NCBI RefSeq assembly: GCF_000981585.1
Contig: NZ_LN831776.1
Location: 3,517,187-3,581,186 of the forward strand
From: Paenibacillus riograndensis SBR5
Lineage (GTDB): Bacteria; Bacillota; Bacilli; Paenibacillales; Paenibacillaceae
Direction of reading: 5' to 3'
DNA: 64,000 nt
Position 1 is the stretch's first letter; the number at the start of each line of letters is the position of its first letter. The notes under the pieces were generated by a model, which had not been told where the DNA came from, did no database searches, and saw nothing but the letters and a program-made list of their open reading frames with translations. This document shows, piece after piece, positions 18,592-28,267 of this stretch. Position numbers and translations under genes: made by a program.

Positions 18592-18662
18592 CAAGCGGGA
18601 GTCACGTCCAAATCCCAAAATGGAAAATCACAAGTTCCGTTTATATGATGATCTAAATTTGT

Positions 18663-18694
18663 GAACTCTGCTGTAATTGGCGGAGTTCTTTTTT
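18663..18694 (+). terminator. terminator of the LTA-synthase-like gene
   Basis: GAACTCTGC pairs with GCGGAGTTC (one G-T pair) around an 8-base loop, then six T residues. Confidence 0.8.
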
Positions 18695-18857
18695 GTTATA
18701 AGGAAATTTTACAGTTGATTTAGACTCAGGATTTTTTGGTCCGGCAAGGAAGATTCTGGTACTGTCATTGACGGAATAAGCAACTGGTCTTAACATATGG
18801 GGGTAGGCAAGGAGCTTGAACACTGAGGTGGTTATCCTTAATTTTGAAAGGGGTTAC

Positions 18858-19874
18858 ATGTTGAAAAAGCTGGGGCTTGTCTATGTGCTGCTGATTGGCC
18901 TTTTCCTGATTTATGTGTTGAATTACAAGCTGCACCCTGATCCTGCTGACCCATGGGATACCGCCGGGCTGCGCGGCAATATTGAAGATAAATACGTGAT
19001 GGTTACCTTTCAGAGCGGCATCGATTACTGGAAAAGCGTGCTGAAAGGCTTTGAGGATGCGGCAGAGGAGCTGAACGTTTCCGTCGAATACCACGGCTCA
19101 ACCCAGCATAATGCCAGTGAACAGATGACGGTGCTGGAGCAGGCGATTGCCAAAAAGCCAGCGGGAATCGCTATTTCAGCGGTGAATTCCAAGCTGCTGA
19201 CGGCTACGATCAACAAAGCGGTGGAGAGCGGGATTCCGGTAGTGTTGTTTGACTCGGGGGCGCCGGACAGCAAAGCTTATTCTTTTCTGGGTACGGATAA
19301 CTTCAATGCAGGTGCCGAAGCGGCCCGGAAAATGGCTGAGCTCACCGGCGGCAAAGGTACGGTTGCCATCATTACAACGCCTGACCAGCATAACCATCAG
19401 GAACGCACCGATGGCTTCAGCCACACCATCCGCAGTGAATTTCCGGAGATGAAAGTGGTTTCCGTAAAGGACGGCCGTGGGGACCAAGTGGCTTCCCGGC
19501 AGGCGGCAGAGGAGCTGTTGTCCCAGTATCCTAAGCTTGGAGGGATATTCGCCACGGAGTCAAATGGCGGAATAGGCGTGGCCGAAGCGGTGCAGGCGCA
19601 GCAGGGAAGCGGTTCAACGCTGAAGATCATCAGCTTCGATACGGACAAGGGGACCCTCGACCTTGTAAAAGAAGGCAGGATTGCCGCGACCATGGCGCAA
19701 GGCACCTGGAATATGGGCTATTGGTCGCTGACCGAGCTGTTCCATCTGCACCGGGATTTGCAGGAAGATCCTGACGTCTATGAAGGCAGTAAGCCGCTGC
19801 CGGTGCCGGACAAGGTAGATACAGGGATTGACGTGGTGACCCGGGCCAATGTGGACAATTATTATGCCAAGTAG
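18858..19874 (+). CDS. membrane-anchored periplasmic-type sugar-binding protein of sensory system 2
   Basis: A 338-residue type I periplasmic-binding-protein (Peripla_BP_4) starting at ATG 18858 after GAAAGGGG. Unlike the transport binding proteins in this window it has no lipobox Cys; residues 3-20 form an uncleaved-looking membrane anchor (LVYVLLIGLFLIYVL). The mature part shows the ribose/xylose-binding pattern: VTFQSGIDYWKSVLKGFEDAA, AISAVNSKLL, IPVVLFDSGAP and KIISFDTDKG. It is followed after 24 bp by a sensor kinase and an AraC regulator. Such genes encode a dedicated extracellular sensor that presents ligand to the kinase rather than a transporter component; this role is inference from gene order. 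Confidence 0.85.
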   Translation: MLKKLGLVYVLLIGLFLIYVLNYKLHPDPADPWDTAGLRGNIEDKYVMVTFQSGIDYWKSVLKGFEDAAEELNVSVEYHGSTQHNASEQMTVLEQAIAKKPAGIAISAVNSKLLTATINKAVESGIPVVLFDSGAPDSKAYSFLGTDNFNAGAEAARKMAELTGGKGTVAIITTPDQHNHQERTDGFSHTIRSEFPEMKVVSVKDGRGDQVASRQAAEELLSQYPKLGGIFATESNGGIGVAEAVQAQQGSGSTLKIISFDTDKGTLDLVKEGRIAATMAQGTWNMGYWSLTELFHLHRDLQEDPDVYEGSKPLPVPDKVDTGIDVVTRANVDNYYAK

Positions 19875-19898
19875 AGAGCCTCTGGGAAGGAGCAGCAG

Positions 19899-21761
19899 AT
19901 GCGCAAGAGTGGCCTGAATATAGAGAAGCTGAAGCTGAACAACCTGCCGATCCGCTATAAGCTGATTATTCATTTTCTCCTGATCAGCATTCTTCCTTCG
20001 ATCGGACTCGGGCTGCTGATCGGCTGGACGGTCGACCGGATTGTGGAAGAGCGGACCAATGAGAATACGATGCAGCTGATCGGCAAAGTCAACGCCGCAC
20101 TGGAGAATGAAGTGGAGAATCTGCAAAAGATCACTTATCTGATCTCCTTTGACCCCAGGGTGCAGGCTTTTCTGGACGGCTCCATTCAAGATCCGGTGCA
20201 GGCAGCCGAATGGGCCGCTGGCGGAGAATCGGCGGAATATAACATCCGCAAATTTCTTCAGGGCTTTACCACCCTTAGCTCCGAGATTGCCGGAATCATG
20301 CTGGTGAACCGGGAAGGCGATTTCATCAGCAATGAAATGTATACCCGGCCCGGAACCCTCGTAACAGATGAGGCCTGGTACAGGGAAGCGGCAGACAATA
20401 AAGGAATCTTTAAGATCATCGGCCACCCTCATGGCCGTGCGGTAATGTCTCATGTGGATTATAAGGAAAGCGAGGTTGTGTCTGCTGTGAGAGCGATTGT
20501 TGATCCGGAGACACAGGTGGTGCAAGGGGTTGTGCTCGTCGATTTGAAGCTTCGGGTGATTGCCGAAACAGCCAGAGATGTTACGCTGGGCAAAACCGGC
20601 TATCTGACCGTCGTTGATGGCAGCGGGGAAATGATCTATGCTCCTCAGCATCCGATTATGAAGGCTATCCCGGAGGGGCTGTTCACCGAAAGCTCCGGCA
20701 TCACCTCCGAGTCTGTAGCCGGACGCCAGCTCCAGCTGATCTACAGAACCTCGCCTTTTACGGGCTGGACCACGATGGGGGTTTTTCCGATGGAGGAATC
20801 GGCGTTCGGGGTACGGGAAATTACGTTTAATGTGGTTACCTTCGTATTTATCGTGTGTATGCTGGGAATGACCGCCTCGTTCTATCTGGCGTATTCGATC
20901 TCCCGCCCGATCGGCCAATTGGCCTCCTTTATGAGCAAGGCGCAGTCCGGTGATCTGACGATCCGCTACTGGGGCAGCCGCTCCGATGAAATCGGCCTGC
21001 TGGGACGCAGCTTCAACTCGATGCTGGCCCAGATTGCCCGGCTGCTCTCGCTGACCGAGCTGCAGGCCCGGCAGAAGCGGGAAGCGGAGCTGCGCAGCCT
21101 GCAGGCGCATATCAAGCCGCATTTTCTCTATAATACATTGGATACGATCCACTGGATGGCCCGCAGCAAAGGGGCTGAGGATATTGCCGAGGTGGTCCAA
21201 TCCTTATCCAGGCTGTTCCGGCTGGGGCTTAGCAAGGGAAGCGATCTGGTTCCGCTGTCCGACGAGCTTGAGCATATGGTAAGCTATCTGAAAATCCAGC
21301 AGGTCCGGTACAGCAGCAAGCTGGCCTACAGCATTGAAGTGGCGCCGCAGCTTCACGAGCTGTACGTGCTTAAGCTGCTGCTGCAGCCGATTGTGGAGAA
21401 TGCGATCTATCACGGCATCAAGGAGCGGCGGGGTCCCGGGCATATCTCCATTGAGGTCGCCCAGCAGGAAGGAGACTTATGCTTAACGGTGCGTGATGAT
21501 GGGGCGGGGATAACACCGGAACGGCTCGCTATTCTGAAGAAGCGTCTTGCGGCAGTGGGCAGGACTACCGGTGAGGCGGCAGAAATAGAGCAGCCCTTGC
21601 CGGGAAGTGCGGGCAGCGGTTATGGGATTCTGAATGTGCAGGCCCGCATCAGACTCACTTACGGTGAACCCTACGGACTCGAAATTGCAAGTGAGCGCGA
21701 GGCTGGAACGGTAGTGACAGTACGGCACCCGGTTGTTCATAACAGCTATCCGGATGATTAA
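19899..21761 (+). CDS. YesM-family sensor histidine kinase of sensory system 2
   Basis: A 620-residue kinase starting at ATG 19899 after GGGAAGGAG. A first membrane helix (about residues 20-45) and a second (about 310-335) flank a dCache-like extracellular domain with typical EAWYREAADNKGIFK and TGYLTVVDGSGEMIYA segments. A HAMP linker (YSISRPIGQLASFMSKAQSG) leads to the kinase core with phospho-acceptor His in HIKPHFLYNTLD, and HATPase motifs ENAIYHG, DDGAGI and GSGYGILNV. The stop codon is immediately followed by the regulator gene. With the anchored binding protein upstream and the ChvE/GguAB importer downstream it forms a sugar-responsive regulatory unit. Confidence 0.92.
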   Translation: MRKSGLNIEKLKLNNLPIRYKLIIHFLLISILPSIGLGLLIGWTVDRIVEERTNENTMQLIGKVNAALENEVENLQKITYLISFDPRVQAFLDGSIQDPVQAAEWAAGGESAEYNIRKFLQGFTTLSSEIAGIMLVNREGDFISNEMYTRPGTLVTDEAWYREAADNKGIFKIIGHPHGRAVMSHVDYKESEVVSAVRAIVDPETQVVQGVVLVDLKLRVIAETARDVTLGKTGYLTVVDGSGEMIYAPQHPIMKAIPEGLFTESSGITSESVAGRQLQLIYRTSPFTGWTTMGVFPMEESAFGVREITFNVVTFVFIVCMLGMTASFYLAYSISRPIGQLASFMSKAQSGDLTIRYWGSRSDEIGLLGRSFNSMLAQIARLLSLTELQARQKREAELRSLQAHIKPHFLYNTLDTIHWMARSKGAEDIAEVVQSLSRLFRLGLSKGSDLVPLSDELEHMVSYLKIQQVRYSSKLAYSIEVAPQLHELYVLKLLLQPIVENAIYHGIKERRGPGHISIEVAQQEGDLCLTVRDDGAGITPERLAILKKRLAAVGRTTGEAAEIEQPLPGSAGSGYGILNVQARIRLTYGEPYGLEIASEREAGTVVTVRHPVVHNSYPDD

Positions 21762-21788
21762 ATGAAACCGAAAGGAGCCACTGAAGCC

Positions 21789-23027
21789 ATGGATTCCTGG
21801 AAAGTCATCATTGCCGATGACGAAGCGATTATCCGTGACGGGATCAGGCAATGTGTAGATTGGAAAAGCTTAGGTTTACAGGTAGCAGCGGAAGCGGAGG
21901 ACGGCGAGGAAGCGCTGGAACTGGCTGTCCGGCATGAGGTGCACATCGCGCTGGTCGATTTGAACATGCCGATCATGCATGGCATTGAACTGATGAAGCG
22001 GCTCCGTGAGCAGCTGCCTGACTGTAAAATCATCGTCATCACCGGCCATGATGAATTCTCCTATGCCCAGGAATCGATCCGTCTGCAGGTGAATGACTAT
22101 ATTCTCAAGCCTGCCGAGCCGAAGCAGCTGATGCAGGTGCTTCGCGGAGTAAGGGATCAGCTGATAGCGGAGAAGCAGAAGCACCAGCAGCTCCAGCAGG
22201 CTTCCCGGCAGATCGTGAAGAACTTTCCGCTGCTGCGGGAACGCTTCTGCCAGGAATGGCTGGACGGCAATTTAAGCCAAAGTGAAATCATGGAGCAACT
22301 GCACTTCCTGCGGCTGCCGGCAGAGTGCCCGGCACTGATCGGCATGATCCGCTGGAGAGGGGAAGCGCAGAACTCCGGGCTGCAGGAGAAGGAGCGGCAG
22401 CTGTTTCTTTTTGCGATAGAGAATATGGTTACAGAACTGCTTCAGGAATATCCAAAAGTCATCTTCAGGGATGCCGCAGGCCTGATCATCATTCTGCTGT
22501 GGGATGCGGCCGGGGAACCGGTGCTGGCCGGGGTTGAAGCCGTGGTGCGAAGCCATCTCAAAATCGCCGTTGAAGTCGGCACCCAGGCGGTTGAGGGCGA
22601 TGCCGCCGGGCTGGCCGCCGCCTACCGCAAATGCAGAGTGAACCTCTCCAGGGAGCAGCCGTTGTCTCCGCTGGTCCGCAGAGCAAGGCAATACGTGCTG
22701 GAGCATTATGGCGAATACGGGCTTACGCTTGAATCCATTGCCGGCCATCTTCAGGCCTCGCCGGTTTATCTCAGCCGCCTGTTCAAGCAGGAGCTGGGAG
22801 AGCCCTTCGGCACGTATCTGACGCAGACCCGCCTCCGCAAGGCAGCACAGCTGCTGCATTCCACAGAGCTTAGCATGAGCGAAGTTGCGGAACGCACAGG
22901 CTACGAGACCCAGCATTATTTCAGCACCGCCTTTAAAAAGCAGACAGGTGTATCCCCGCTGCAATTTCGCAAAGGCGTGTTTCCCGGCGAGGGGGGGAGT
23001 GGAATCCGCGCGGAAGAACAGCATTGA
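21789..23027 (+). CDS. AraC-type response regulator of sensory system 2
   Basis: A 412-residue regulator. ATG 21789 is preferred because AAAGGAG lies 11 bases upstream; the ATG at 21762 abuts the kinase stop but has no ribosome site. The receiver domain has DDE at residues 10-12 and phospho-acceptor Asp57 in ALVDLNMP. The AraC double helix-turn-helix covers roughly residues 300-400 (LTLESIAGHLQASPVYLSRLF and SEVAERTGYETQHYFSTAFKK). It probably activates the importer operon at 24.3-28.2 kb, but a minus-strand glycosyltransferase gene and a terminator separate the two, so the target promoter must be near 24.25 kb. Confidence 0.9.
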   Translation: MDSWKVIIADDEAIIRDGIRQCVDWKSLGLQVAAEAEDGEEALELAVRHEVHIALVDLNMPIMHGIELMKRLREQLPDCKIIVITGHDEFSYAQESIRLQVNDYILKPAEPKQLMQVLRGVRDQLIAEKQKHQQLQQASRQIVKNFPLLRERFCQEWLDGNLSQSEIMEQLHFLRLPAECPALIGMIRWRGEAQNSGLQEKERQLFLFAIENMVTELLQEYPKVIFRDAAGLIIILLWDAAGEPVLAGVEAVVRSHLKIAVEVGTQAVEGDAAGLAAAYRKCRVNLSREQPLSPLVRRARQYVLEHYGEYGLTLESIAGHLQASPVYLSRLFKQELGEPFGTYLTQTRLRKAAQLLHSTELSMSEVAERTGYETQHYFSTAFKKQTGVSPLQFRKGVFPGEGGSGIRAEEQH

Positions 23028-23040
23028 ACTCATATACTGC

Positions 23041-23084
23041 AAAAAGAAACCACATGCGGTTAATCCCGTATGTGGTTTCTTTTG
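23041..23084. terminator. bidirectional terminator between regulator and glycosyltransferase
   Basis: AAAAGAAACCACATGCGG pairs with CCGTATGTGGTTTCTTTT; A and T runs on both sides suit convergent genes. Confidence 0.8.
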
Positions 23085-23131
23085 CAAAATAGAAGAATCA
23101 TATTCAAGTAGATACATCAACCTGATTGAAG

Positions 23132-23968
23132 CTAAATGCCGAGCGAATTTTCAATGAATTGAATGATATCCTTATCAACCGCATCGTCAAATTTTCTAGC
23201 AAACAATGCATCGGAATTAAACAATTCAATCACATTTCGCATAGTTATAGTCTTTGGACCATTGAAACCATTAGGACGATCCTCTAAGATCATAAATCTC
23301 AAATTATTACAAATTACAGTTTCTTTGAATTCGGAGTTCATTATAAGTGTCGGAAAAAAGTGTTCATCAGGTACTAAAACATATTTAAAATATTCCTGCA
23401 TTTCATAAGACAATTTGGATGTTACTGAAAATTCAGCAACTGCACGTGTGATTATCTTCCATTGAGAACCTATATATGGGACTATACTTGAATCAAAAAA
23501 GTGTTCAAAAGGTTCTCGATCACCCAATCTTTTTAGGTGTCCGAAATCTTCGATATAATACCCGTTATACTGAATGTTTTTTTCTGTTTCTGGGGTTTTC
23601 TTGTAAAGAATATAATTAGAATTAATATTTGAAGTTAAAAAATCATTCAGTTGCTGTCTTGTTACTAACGGCATATCTTGACCACTTAAATTTATAAAAT
23701 GCGTCCATTCATCATCCCAGTTCAAAAGAAATCGGATCGCTTCTAATTCGGCTTGTACCATGGACCAACCAGCATATGTAATAAAACGAGATGGCAACAA
23801 TCGAATATTAGTGTTATTTTCGGATAATTCATTAACCATTTCTAGAATTTCATTAGCCTTTGAATCAATATGTATGAGGTACAAATTATTAGGATCATAA
23901 ATTGCATTTAACATACGGATAAAAACCTCTTCTTTTTGATGGACCATAATGAAGTAAGCTATTTTCAT
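23132..23968 (-). CDS. family 14-type glycosyltransferase (Core-2/I-branching enzyme-like)
   Basis: A 278-residue protein read from ATG 23968, behind AGGAGAGAGGG; an upstream in-frame start at 24007 has no such site. It opens MKIAYFIMVHQKEE and continues with LYLIHIDSKA, WSMVQAELEAI, FINLSGQDMPL and VPDEHFFPTL, the series of motifs of GT14 N-acetylglucosaminyl- or xylosyltransferases (PF02485). Members in Bacillota decorate surface glycans; the acceptor is unknown. No membrane helix is obvious. The gene and its flanks (about 23.1-24.2 kb) are visibly AT-rich with many Ile/Asn/Lys codons, unlike its GC-rich neighbours, which suggests horizontal acquisition. A 25-codon ORF lies upstream on the same strand. 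Confidence 0.88.
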   Translation of the reverse strand: MKIAYFIMVHQKEEVFIRMLNAIYDPNNLYLIHIDSKANEILEMVNELSENNTNIRLLPSRFITYAGWSMVQAELEAIRFLLNWDDEWTHFINLSGQDMPLVTRQQLNDFLTSNINSNYILYKKTPETEKNIQYNGYYIEDFGHLKRLGDREPFEHFFDSSIVPYIGSQWKIITRAVAEFSVTSKLSYEMQEYFKYVLVPDEHFFPTLIMNSEFKETVICNNLRFMILEDRPNGFNGPKTITMRNVIELFNSDALFARKFDDAVDKDIIQFIENSLGI

Positions 23969-24078
23969 TAAAAAACCCTCTCTCCTAAAAATTGCAAGCT
24001 TATTCATTATAAACGAATTTTCGATTAAAGTGCCATGATATAGTCTGTTTAATACGAGGATTATTTCGCTTGTGGACT

Positions 24079-24156
24079 TTAATCATGAAGGATAACTGAT
24101 TGATCCACGTTCCCAACAATGGTTTTTAAAAACTCTTCGAAATTAGATTTGTTCAT
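24079..24156 (-). CDS. 25-residue peptide gene upstream of the glycosyltransferase
   Basis: ATG at 24156 follows a strong ribosome site AAAGGGGGTGAT with a short spacing, and the frame ends at TAA 24079-24081. The peptide begins MNKSNFEEFLKTIVGN and ends DQSVILHD. It is acidic and amphipathic, with no Cys and no signal sequence. The FEEFLKTIVGN part loosely resembles the start of Nif11-type leader peptides, but it is too short to judge. It lies 110 bp upstream of the glycosyltransferase on the same strand within the AT-rich insert. Too small for a confident call; the ribosome site is the main argument. Confidence 0.45.
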   Translation of the reverse strand: MNKSNFEEFLKTIVGNVDQSVILHD

Positions 24157-24313
24157 ATAATCACCCCCTTTAATGAAATTCGTTTCAAAAGTTCTGATTT
24201 TATAAAAACAGTAGCCTGAGTGTAAATACGCCTCCCTGTCCCCCTTGCTATACTCAACTTGTCAAACGGGCGGAGCCGTCCGGGACACCAGAAAAGTTCA
24301 GGGGGTAGCGCAG

Positions 24314-25411
24314 ATGATGAAAAAGTATTCATGGATCATGCTGGCATTGGTACTTGTACTGATTTTATCCGCATGCGGCAATAAAAGCGGGAACAGTTCC
24401 GGCGGGAGCACGGATGGGGCGAACGGGAAGGTCGGCATCGCGATGCCGACCAAGTCCTCCGAGCGCTGGGTGAATGACGGCAACAACATGGTCAAAGAAT
24501 TCGAAAAGCTGGGTTACGGTACGGACCTGCAATACGCGGAGGATGTCGTGGAGAACCAGGTATCGCAAATTGAGAATATGATTACCAAAGGCGTGAAGGC
24601 CATTGTCATCGCTTCGATTGACGGTGAAGCGCTTACGGATGTCCTGCAAAAAGCGCATGATGCGGATGTAAAAGTGATCGCGTATGACCGCCTGATCAAG
24701 AAGAGCGAATATGTCGACTACTACGCCACTTTTGACAATTTCAAAGTAGGGGTTCTGCAGGGTTCTTACATTGAGGAGAAGCTGGGACTCAAAGAGGGCA
24801 AAGGGCCGTTCAACATTGAACTGTTCGGCGGTTCGCCGGATGACAACAATGCCTACTTCTTTTTTGACGGGGCAATGTCGATTCTGAAGCCTTACATCGA
24901 TTCCGGCAAGCTGGTCGTCCGCAGCAAGCAGACCACGATGGATCAGGTAGCAACCCTGCGGTGGGACGGCGCGGCTGCACAAGCCCGGATGGATAATCTG
25001 CTGAGTGCAAATTATGCCAGCGATAATCTGGATGCGGTGCTGTCCCCTTACGACGGCATCAGCATCGGTATTCTTTCCTCTCTGAAGGGTGTGGGTTACG
25101 GTGCAGGCGACAAGAAGCTTCCGGTTGTTACCGGACAGGACGCCGAGCTGGCTTCCATTAAATCGATCCTGGCCGGAGAGCAGACTCAAACGGTATTCAA
25201 AGATACCCGCCAGCTGGCTAAGAAAGCGGTGGAAATGACAGAAAGTGTACTGAAAGGTACGGAAGCGGAAGTCAACGATACCACCACCTACGATAATGGA
25301 GTCAAAATTGTACCGTCCTATCTGCTTGAGCCGGTCTCTGTAGATGCCGGTAATGTGGATAAAGTACTGGTAGACGGCGGTTATTATACCAAAGAACAGC
25401 TCGGTGAATAA
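24314..25411 (+). CDS. ChvE-type multiple-sugar ABC binding lipoprotein
   Basis: A 365-residue binding protein starting at ATG 24314 (or 24317) after GGGGG. The signal peptide ends in LILSAC with Cys21. The mature domain shows the ChvE/xylose-binding pattern: [41 protein letters not shown] and an [20 protein letters not shown] stretch characteristic of the multiple-monosaccharide (ChvE-GguAB) group. It is the first gene of the importer completed by the ATPase and permease below. A large hairpin (25438-25480) follows. TGCTATACT near 24247 could be an extended -10 element; a poor -35 region would suit activation by the AraC regulator upstream. Confidence 0.9.
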   Translation: MMKKYSWIMLALVLVLILSACGNKSGNSSGGSTDGANGKVGIAMPTKSSERWVNDGNNMVKEFEKLGYGTDLQYAEDVVENQVSQIENMITKGVKAIVIASIDGEALTDVLQKAHDADVKVIAYDRLIKKSEYVDYYATFDNFKVGVLQGSYIEEKLGLKEGKGPFNIELFGGSPDDNNAYFFFDGAMSILKPYIDSGKLVVRSKQTTMDQVATLRWDGAAAQARMDNLLSANYASDNLDAVLSPYDGISIGILSSLKGVGYGAGDKKLPVVTGQDAELASIKSILAGEQTQTVFKDTRQLAKKAVEMTESVLKGTEAEVNDTTTYDNGVKIVPSYLLEPVSVDAGNVDKVLVDGGYYTKEQLGE

Positions 25412-25437
25412 CCGGCCGGAACGCTTTTAGCGGGTGC

Positions 25438-25480
25438 TGCGGCGGCAGTTGCAGTTTATGTATAGTGGCTGCCAGCCGCA
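25438..25480 (+). other. intercistronic hairpin after the ChvE-type binding protein
   Basis: TGCGGCGGCAG (25438-25448) pairs with CTGCCAGCCGCA (25469-25480) with one bulged A and no T tail. It resembles the stabilising hairpin between the other binding-protein gene and its permease at 5.1 kb. Confidence 0.55.
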
Positions 25481-25523
25481 ATAACCGCTGCTACAGTCAC
25501 AAGGAAAGTTGGGTGAGATGCGA

Positions 25524-27053
25524 ATGAGCGAGATTATTCTGGAAATGAAGGGCATTACCAAAACCTTCCCCGGGGTCAAAGCATTATCGGATGTGAATCT
25601 GCAGGTGAAGGCTGGTGAGATTCACGCGCTTTGCGGTGAGAACGGGGCCGGGAAGTCCACCCTGATGAAGGTGCTGAGCGGTGTCTATCCGCATGGAACG
25701 TATGAGGGGGATATTTTATTTCAAGGACAGGTCTGCCAGTTCAAAGACATTAAAGATAGTGAAAGCCTGGGGATTGTTATTATCCATCAGGAGCTGGCAC
25801 TGATCCCTTATCTGTCGATATCGGAGAACATTTTTCTCGGCAATGAACGGGCACGTCATGGGGTGATCAACTGGAACGAAACGACAGTGAAAACCAAGGA
25901 GCTTCTGCAAACCGTCGGCCTGAGCGAATCCCCGTTCACGCAGGTATCGGCGATAGGAGTCGGCAAGCAGCAGCTTGTGGAGATCGCTAAGGCGCTGTCC
26001 AAAGAAGTGAAGCTGCTCATCCTTGACGAACCGACAGCGGCGCTGAATGAGGATGACAGTGAGAACCTGCTCAGACTGATTCTAGAGCTGAAGCAGCGCG
26101 GGATTGCCTCTATAATCATCTCCCACAAACTGAATGAAATCGAGAAGGTGGCAGATTCTGTGACCATTTTGCGGGATGGCCAGACGATTCGCACCCTTGA
26201 TATGAAGCAGGATGAAGTGACCGAGGATGTCATTATCAAAGGCATGGTGGGCCGTGACCTGACCAATCGTTATCCGGAGCGGACGCCGAACCTGGGAGAG
26301 ACTATTTTTGAAATCCGTGACTGGGAGGTTTACCACCCTACGCAGGCTGACCGCAAAGTGCTTGACAACATCAATCTTCATATCCGGCGCGGGGAAGTGG
26401 TTGGCATAGCCGGGCTGATGGGAGCGGGACGGACGGAGCTGGCGATGAGTGTGTTCGGCAAATCGTACGGCAGGCGGATCAGCGGCCAGTTATACATGCA
26501 TGGCACAGAGGTTCATCTGAACGACATCAACAAAGCGATCGACAGCGGCCTGGCTTATGTGACCGAGGACCGCAAGCATTACGGATTGATCCTGATCGAC
26601 GACATCAAACGGAATATTTCGCTCAGCAGTCTGAAGAAGCTGTCCCGCCGGGGTGTGATCAATGAGAACGAGGAAGTGCTGGTCGCCGAGGAATACCGCA
26701 GGAAGCTGAATATCAAGACACCGAGTATTTTACAGAAAACCGTGAATCTCAGCGGCGGCAACCAGCAAAAGGTCGTCCTCAGCAAATGGATCTATGCCCA
26801 GCCGGATATCCTCATTCTCGATGAGCCTACACGCGGAATCGATGTGGGGGCCAAATACGAAATTTACTCGATTATCAATGGGCTGGCAGCCGAAGGCAAA
26901 GGGGTGCTGGTCATCTCGTCCGAGCTGCCGGAGATTATCGGGATGTGTGACCGGATTTATACGATGTGCGAAGGCCGCATCAGCGGCGAGGTGGAGCGGC
27001 AGGACGCATCGCAGGAGCTGCTCATGAAATATATGACACGAAGCAGGGGGTAA
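25524..27053 (+). CDS. sugar ABC transporter duplicated ATPase (GguA/MmsA-like)
   Basis: A 509-residue ATPase with two fused nucleotide-binding domains, as in ribose, xylose and ChvE-type importers. The first half has a standard Walker A (GENGAGKST) and Walker B ([11 protein letters not shown]). The second half has a degenerate Walker A (GLMGAGRTE), the signature [14 protein letters not shown] and Walker [15 protein letters not shown]. The ERKHYG-like segment [13 protein letters not shown] is typical of the GguA group. Starts at 25509 (TTG), 25518 and 25524 (ATG) are all in frame; 25524 gives the canonical [17 protein letters not shown]. It powers import by the permease encoded 6 bases downstream. 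Confidence 0.92.
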   Translation: MSEIILEMKGITKTFPGVKALSDVNLQVKAGEIHALCGENGAGKSTLMKVLSGVYPHGTYEGDILFQGQVCQFKDIKDSESLGIVIIHQELALIPYLSISENIFLGNERARHGVINWNETTVKTKELLQTVGLSESPFTQVSAIGVGKQQLVEIAKALSKEVKLLILDEPTAALNEDDSENLLRLILELKQRGIASIIISHKLNEIEKVADSVTILRDGQTIRTLDMKQDEVTEDVIIKGMVGRDLTNRYPERTPNLGETIFEIRDWEVYHPTQADRKVLDNINLHIRRGEVVGIAGLMGAGRTELAMSVFGKSYGRRISGQLYMHGTEVHLNDINKAIDSGLAYVTEDRKHYGLILIDDIKRNISLSSLKKLSRRGVINENEEVLVAEEYRRKLNIKTPSILQKTVNLSGGNQQKVVLSKWIYAQPDILILDEPTRGIDVGAKYEIYSIINGLAAEGKGVLVISSELPEIIGMCDRIYTMCEGRISGEVERQDASQELLMKYMTRSRG

Positions 27054-27059
27054 CACCAC

Positions 27060-28223
27060 ATGGGAGCAATAAGCGAAATTTTTAAAAAGAATATCCGCCA
27101 ATACGGCATGATCATTGCTCTGATTTTTATCTCGGTTTTCTTTCAAATTCTTACAGACGGTATTCTGCTCAAGCCGCTAAATGTAACCAACCTGATCCTG
27201 CAGAACAGCTATATTCTGGTGCTGGCGATCGGGATGGTGCTGGTGATCATCACGGGGCATATCGATCTTTCAGTCGGTTCGGTAGCCGCTTTTATCGGGG
27301 CGCTGTCAGCGATTATGATGGTGGATATGCAGATGAATCCGGTGCTGGCGGTCATTCTCTCATTGCTGATGGGTGCGCTGGTTGGAGCCTGGCAGGGCTT
27401 CTGGGTGGCCTATATCAAAATCCCCGCCTTCATCGTGACCCTGGCCGGCATGCTGCTGTTCCGCGGGCTGACGATGATTGTGCTGAACGGGCAATCCATC
27501 GCGCCTTTTCCTAAAAGCTTTCAAAAAATCAGCTCCGGCTTTATCCCGGATCTCTCCGGCGGCAGCTCGCTGAATGTACTGACATTGATTGTGGGGGTTG
27601 TGCTGTCCCTGCTGGTCGTGTACCAGGAATTCCGCAACCGTAAAATTTCCGTGAAATACGGTTTCGAGCAATCCTCCGTCTGGCTGTCCGTTGCCAAGGC
27701 TGCGGCGCTGGTGATCGTCATCAACTTGTTCACAATGGTACTTGCCCAATATAACGGGATTCCGAACATCCTGGTCATCCTGCTGGTGCTGATTGTCATT
27801 TATTCCTTTGTCATGAATCATATGACGATGGGGCGGCATATCTATGCTCTGGGCGGCAACGAAAAAGCAGCCAGCCTCTCCGGCGTCAAAACCAAACGCG
27901 TCACCTTCTGGGTTTTCGTCAACATGGGTGTGCTTGCTGCGCTGTCCGGTCTGGTGTTCGCGGCACGTCTGAACTCGGCAACCCCCAAAGCAGGCACCAA
28001 CTTCGAGCTGGATGCCATCGCCGCCTGCTTCATCGGAGGCGCTTCCGCGTCCGGCGGGATAGGCACTGTAGTCGGCGCTATCATCGGCGGTCTGGTCATG
28101 GGCGTCATGAACAACGGCATGTCCCTCGTCGGCCTCGGGGTCGATTGGCAGCAGGGCATCAAGGGCCTGGTGCTGCTGCTGGCAGTAGGCTTTGACATTT
28201 ACAACAAGTCGAAGACGGCGTAA
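27060..28223 (+). CDS. sugar ABC transporter permease (GguB/MmsB-like)
   Basis: A 387-residue membrane protein with about ten helices of the BPD_transp_2 (RbsC/XylH) type, starting at ATG 27060 after AGGGGG. Conserved stretches are ITGHIDLSVGSVAAF, IPAFIVTLAGMLLFRG and ACFIGGASASGGIGTVVGA. It forms a homodimeric channel with the ChvE-type binding protein and the GguA-like ATPase. Length fits GguB/MmsB. A long minus-strand frame over this gene is antisense shadow. A terminator follows at 28268, closing the operon. Confidence 0.92.
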   Translation: MGAISEIFKKNIRQYGMIIALIFISVFFQILTDGILLKPLNVTNLILQNSYILVLAIGMVLVIITGHIDLSVGSVAAFIGALSAIMMVDMQMNPVLAVILSLLMGALVGAWQGFWVAYIKIPAFIVTLAGMLLFRGLTMIVLNGQSIAPFPKSFQKISSGFIPDLSGGSSLNVLTLIVGVVLSLLVVYQEFRNRKISVKYGFEQSSVWLSVAKAAALVIVINLFTMVLAQYNGIPNILVILLVLIVIYSFVMNHMTMGRHIYALGGNEKAASLSGVKTKRVTFWVFVNMGVLAALSGLVFAARLNSATPKAGTNFELDAIAACFIGGASASGGIGTVVGAIIGGLVMGVMNNGMSLVGLGVDWQQGIKGLVLLLAVGFDIYNKSKTA

Positions 28224-28267
28224 GCGAAGCCAGTAACCAGTAAAGCTGATAGAAAGCAGCAGTTGGG

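Noticed and set aside
19614..21200. 528-codon open frame on the minus strand
   Set aside because: Antisense shadow of the sensor kinase, caused by GC-biased third positions; no motif and no ribosome site.
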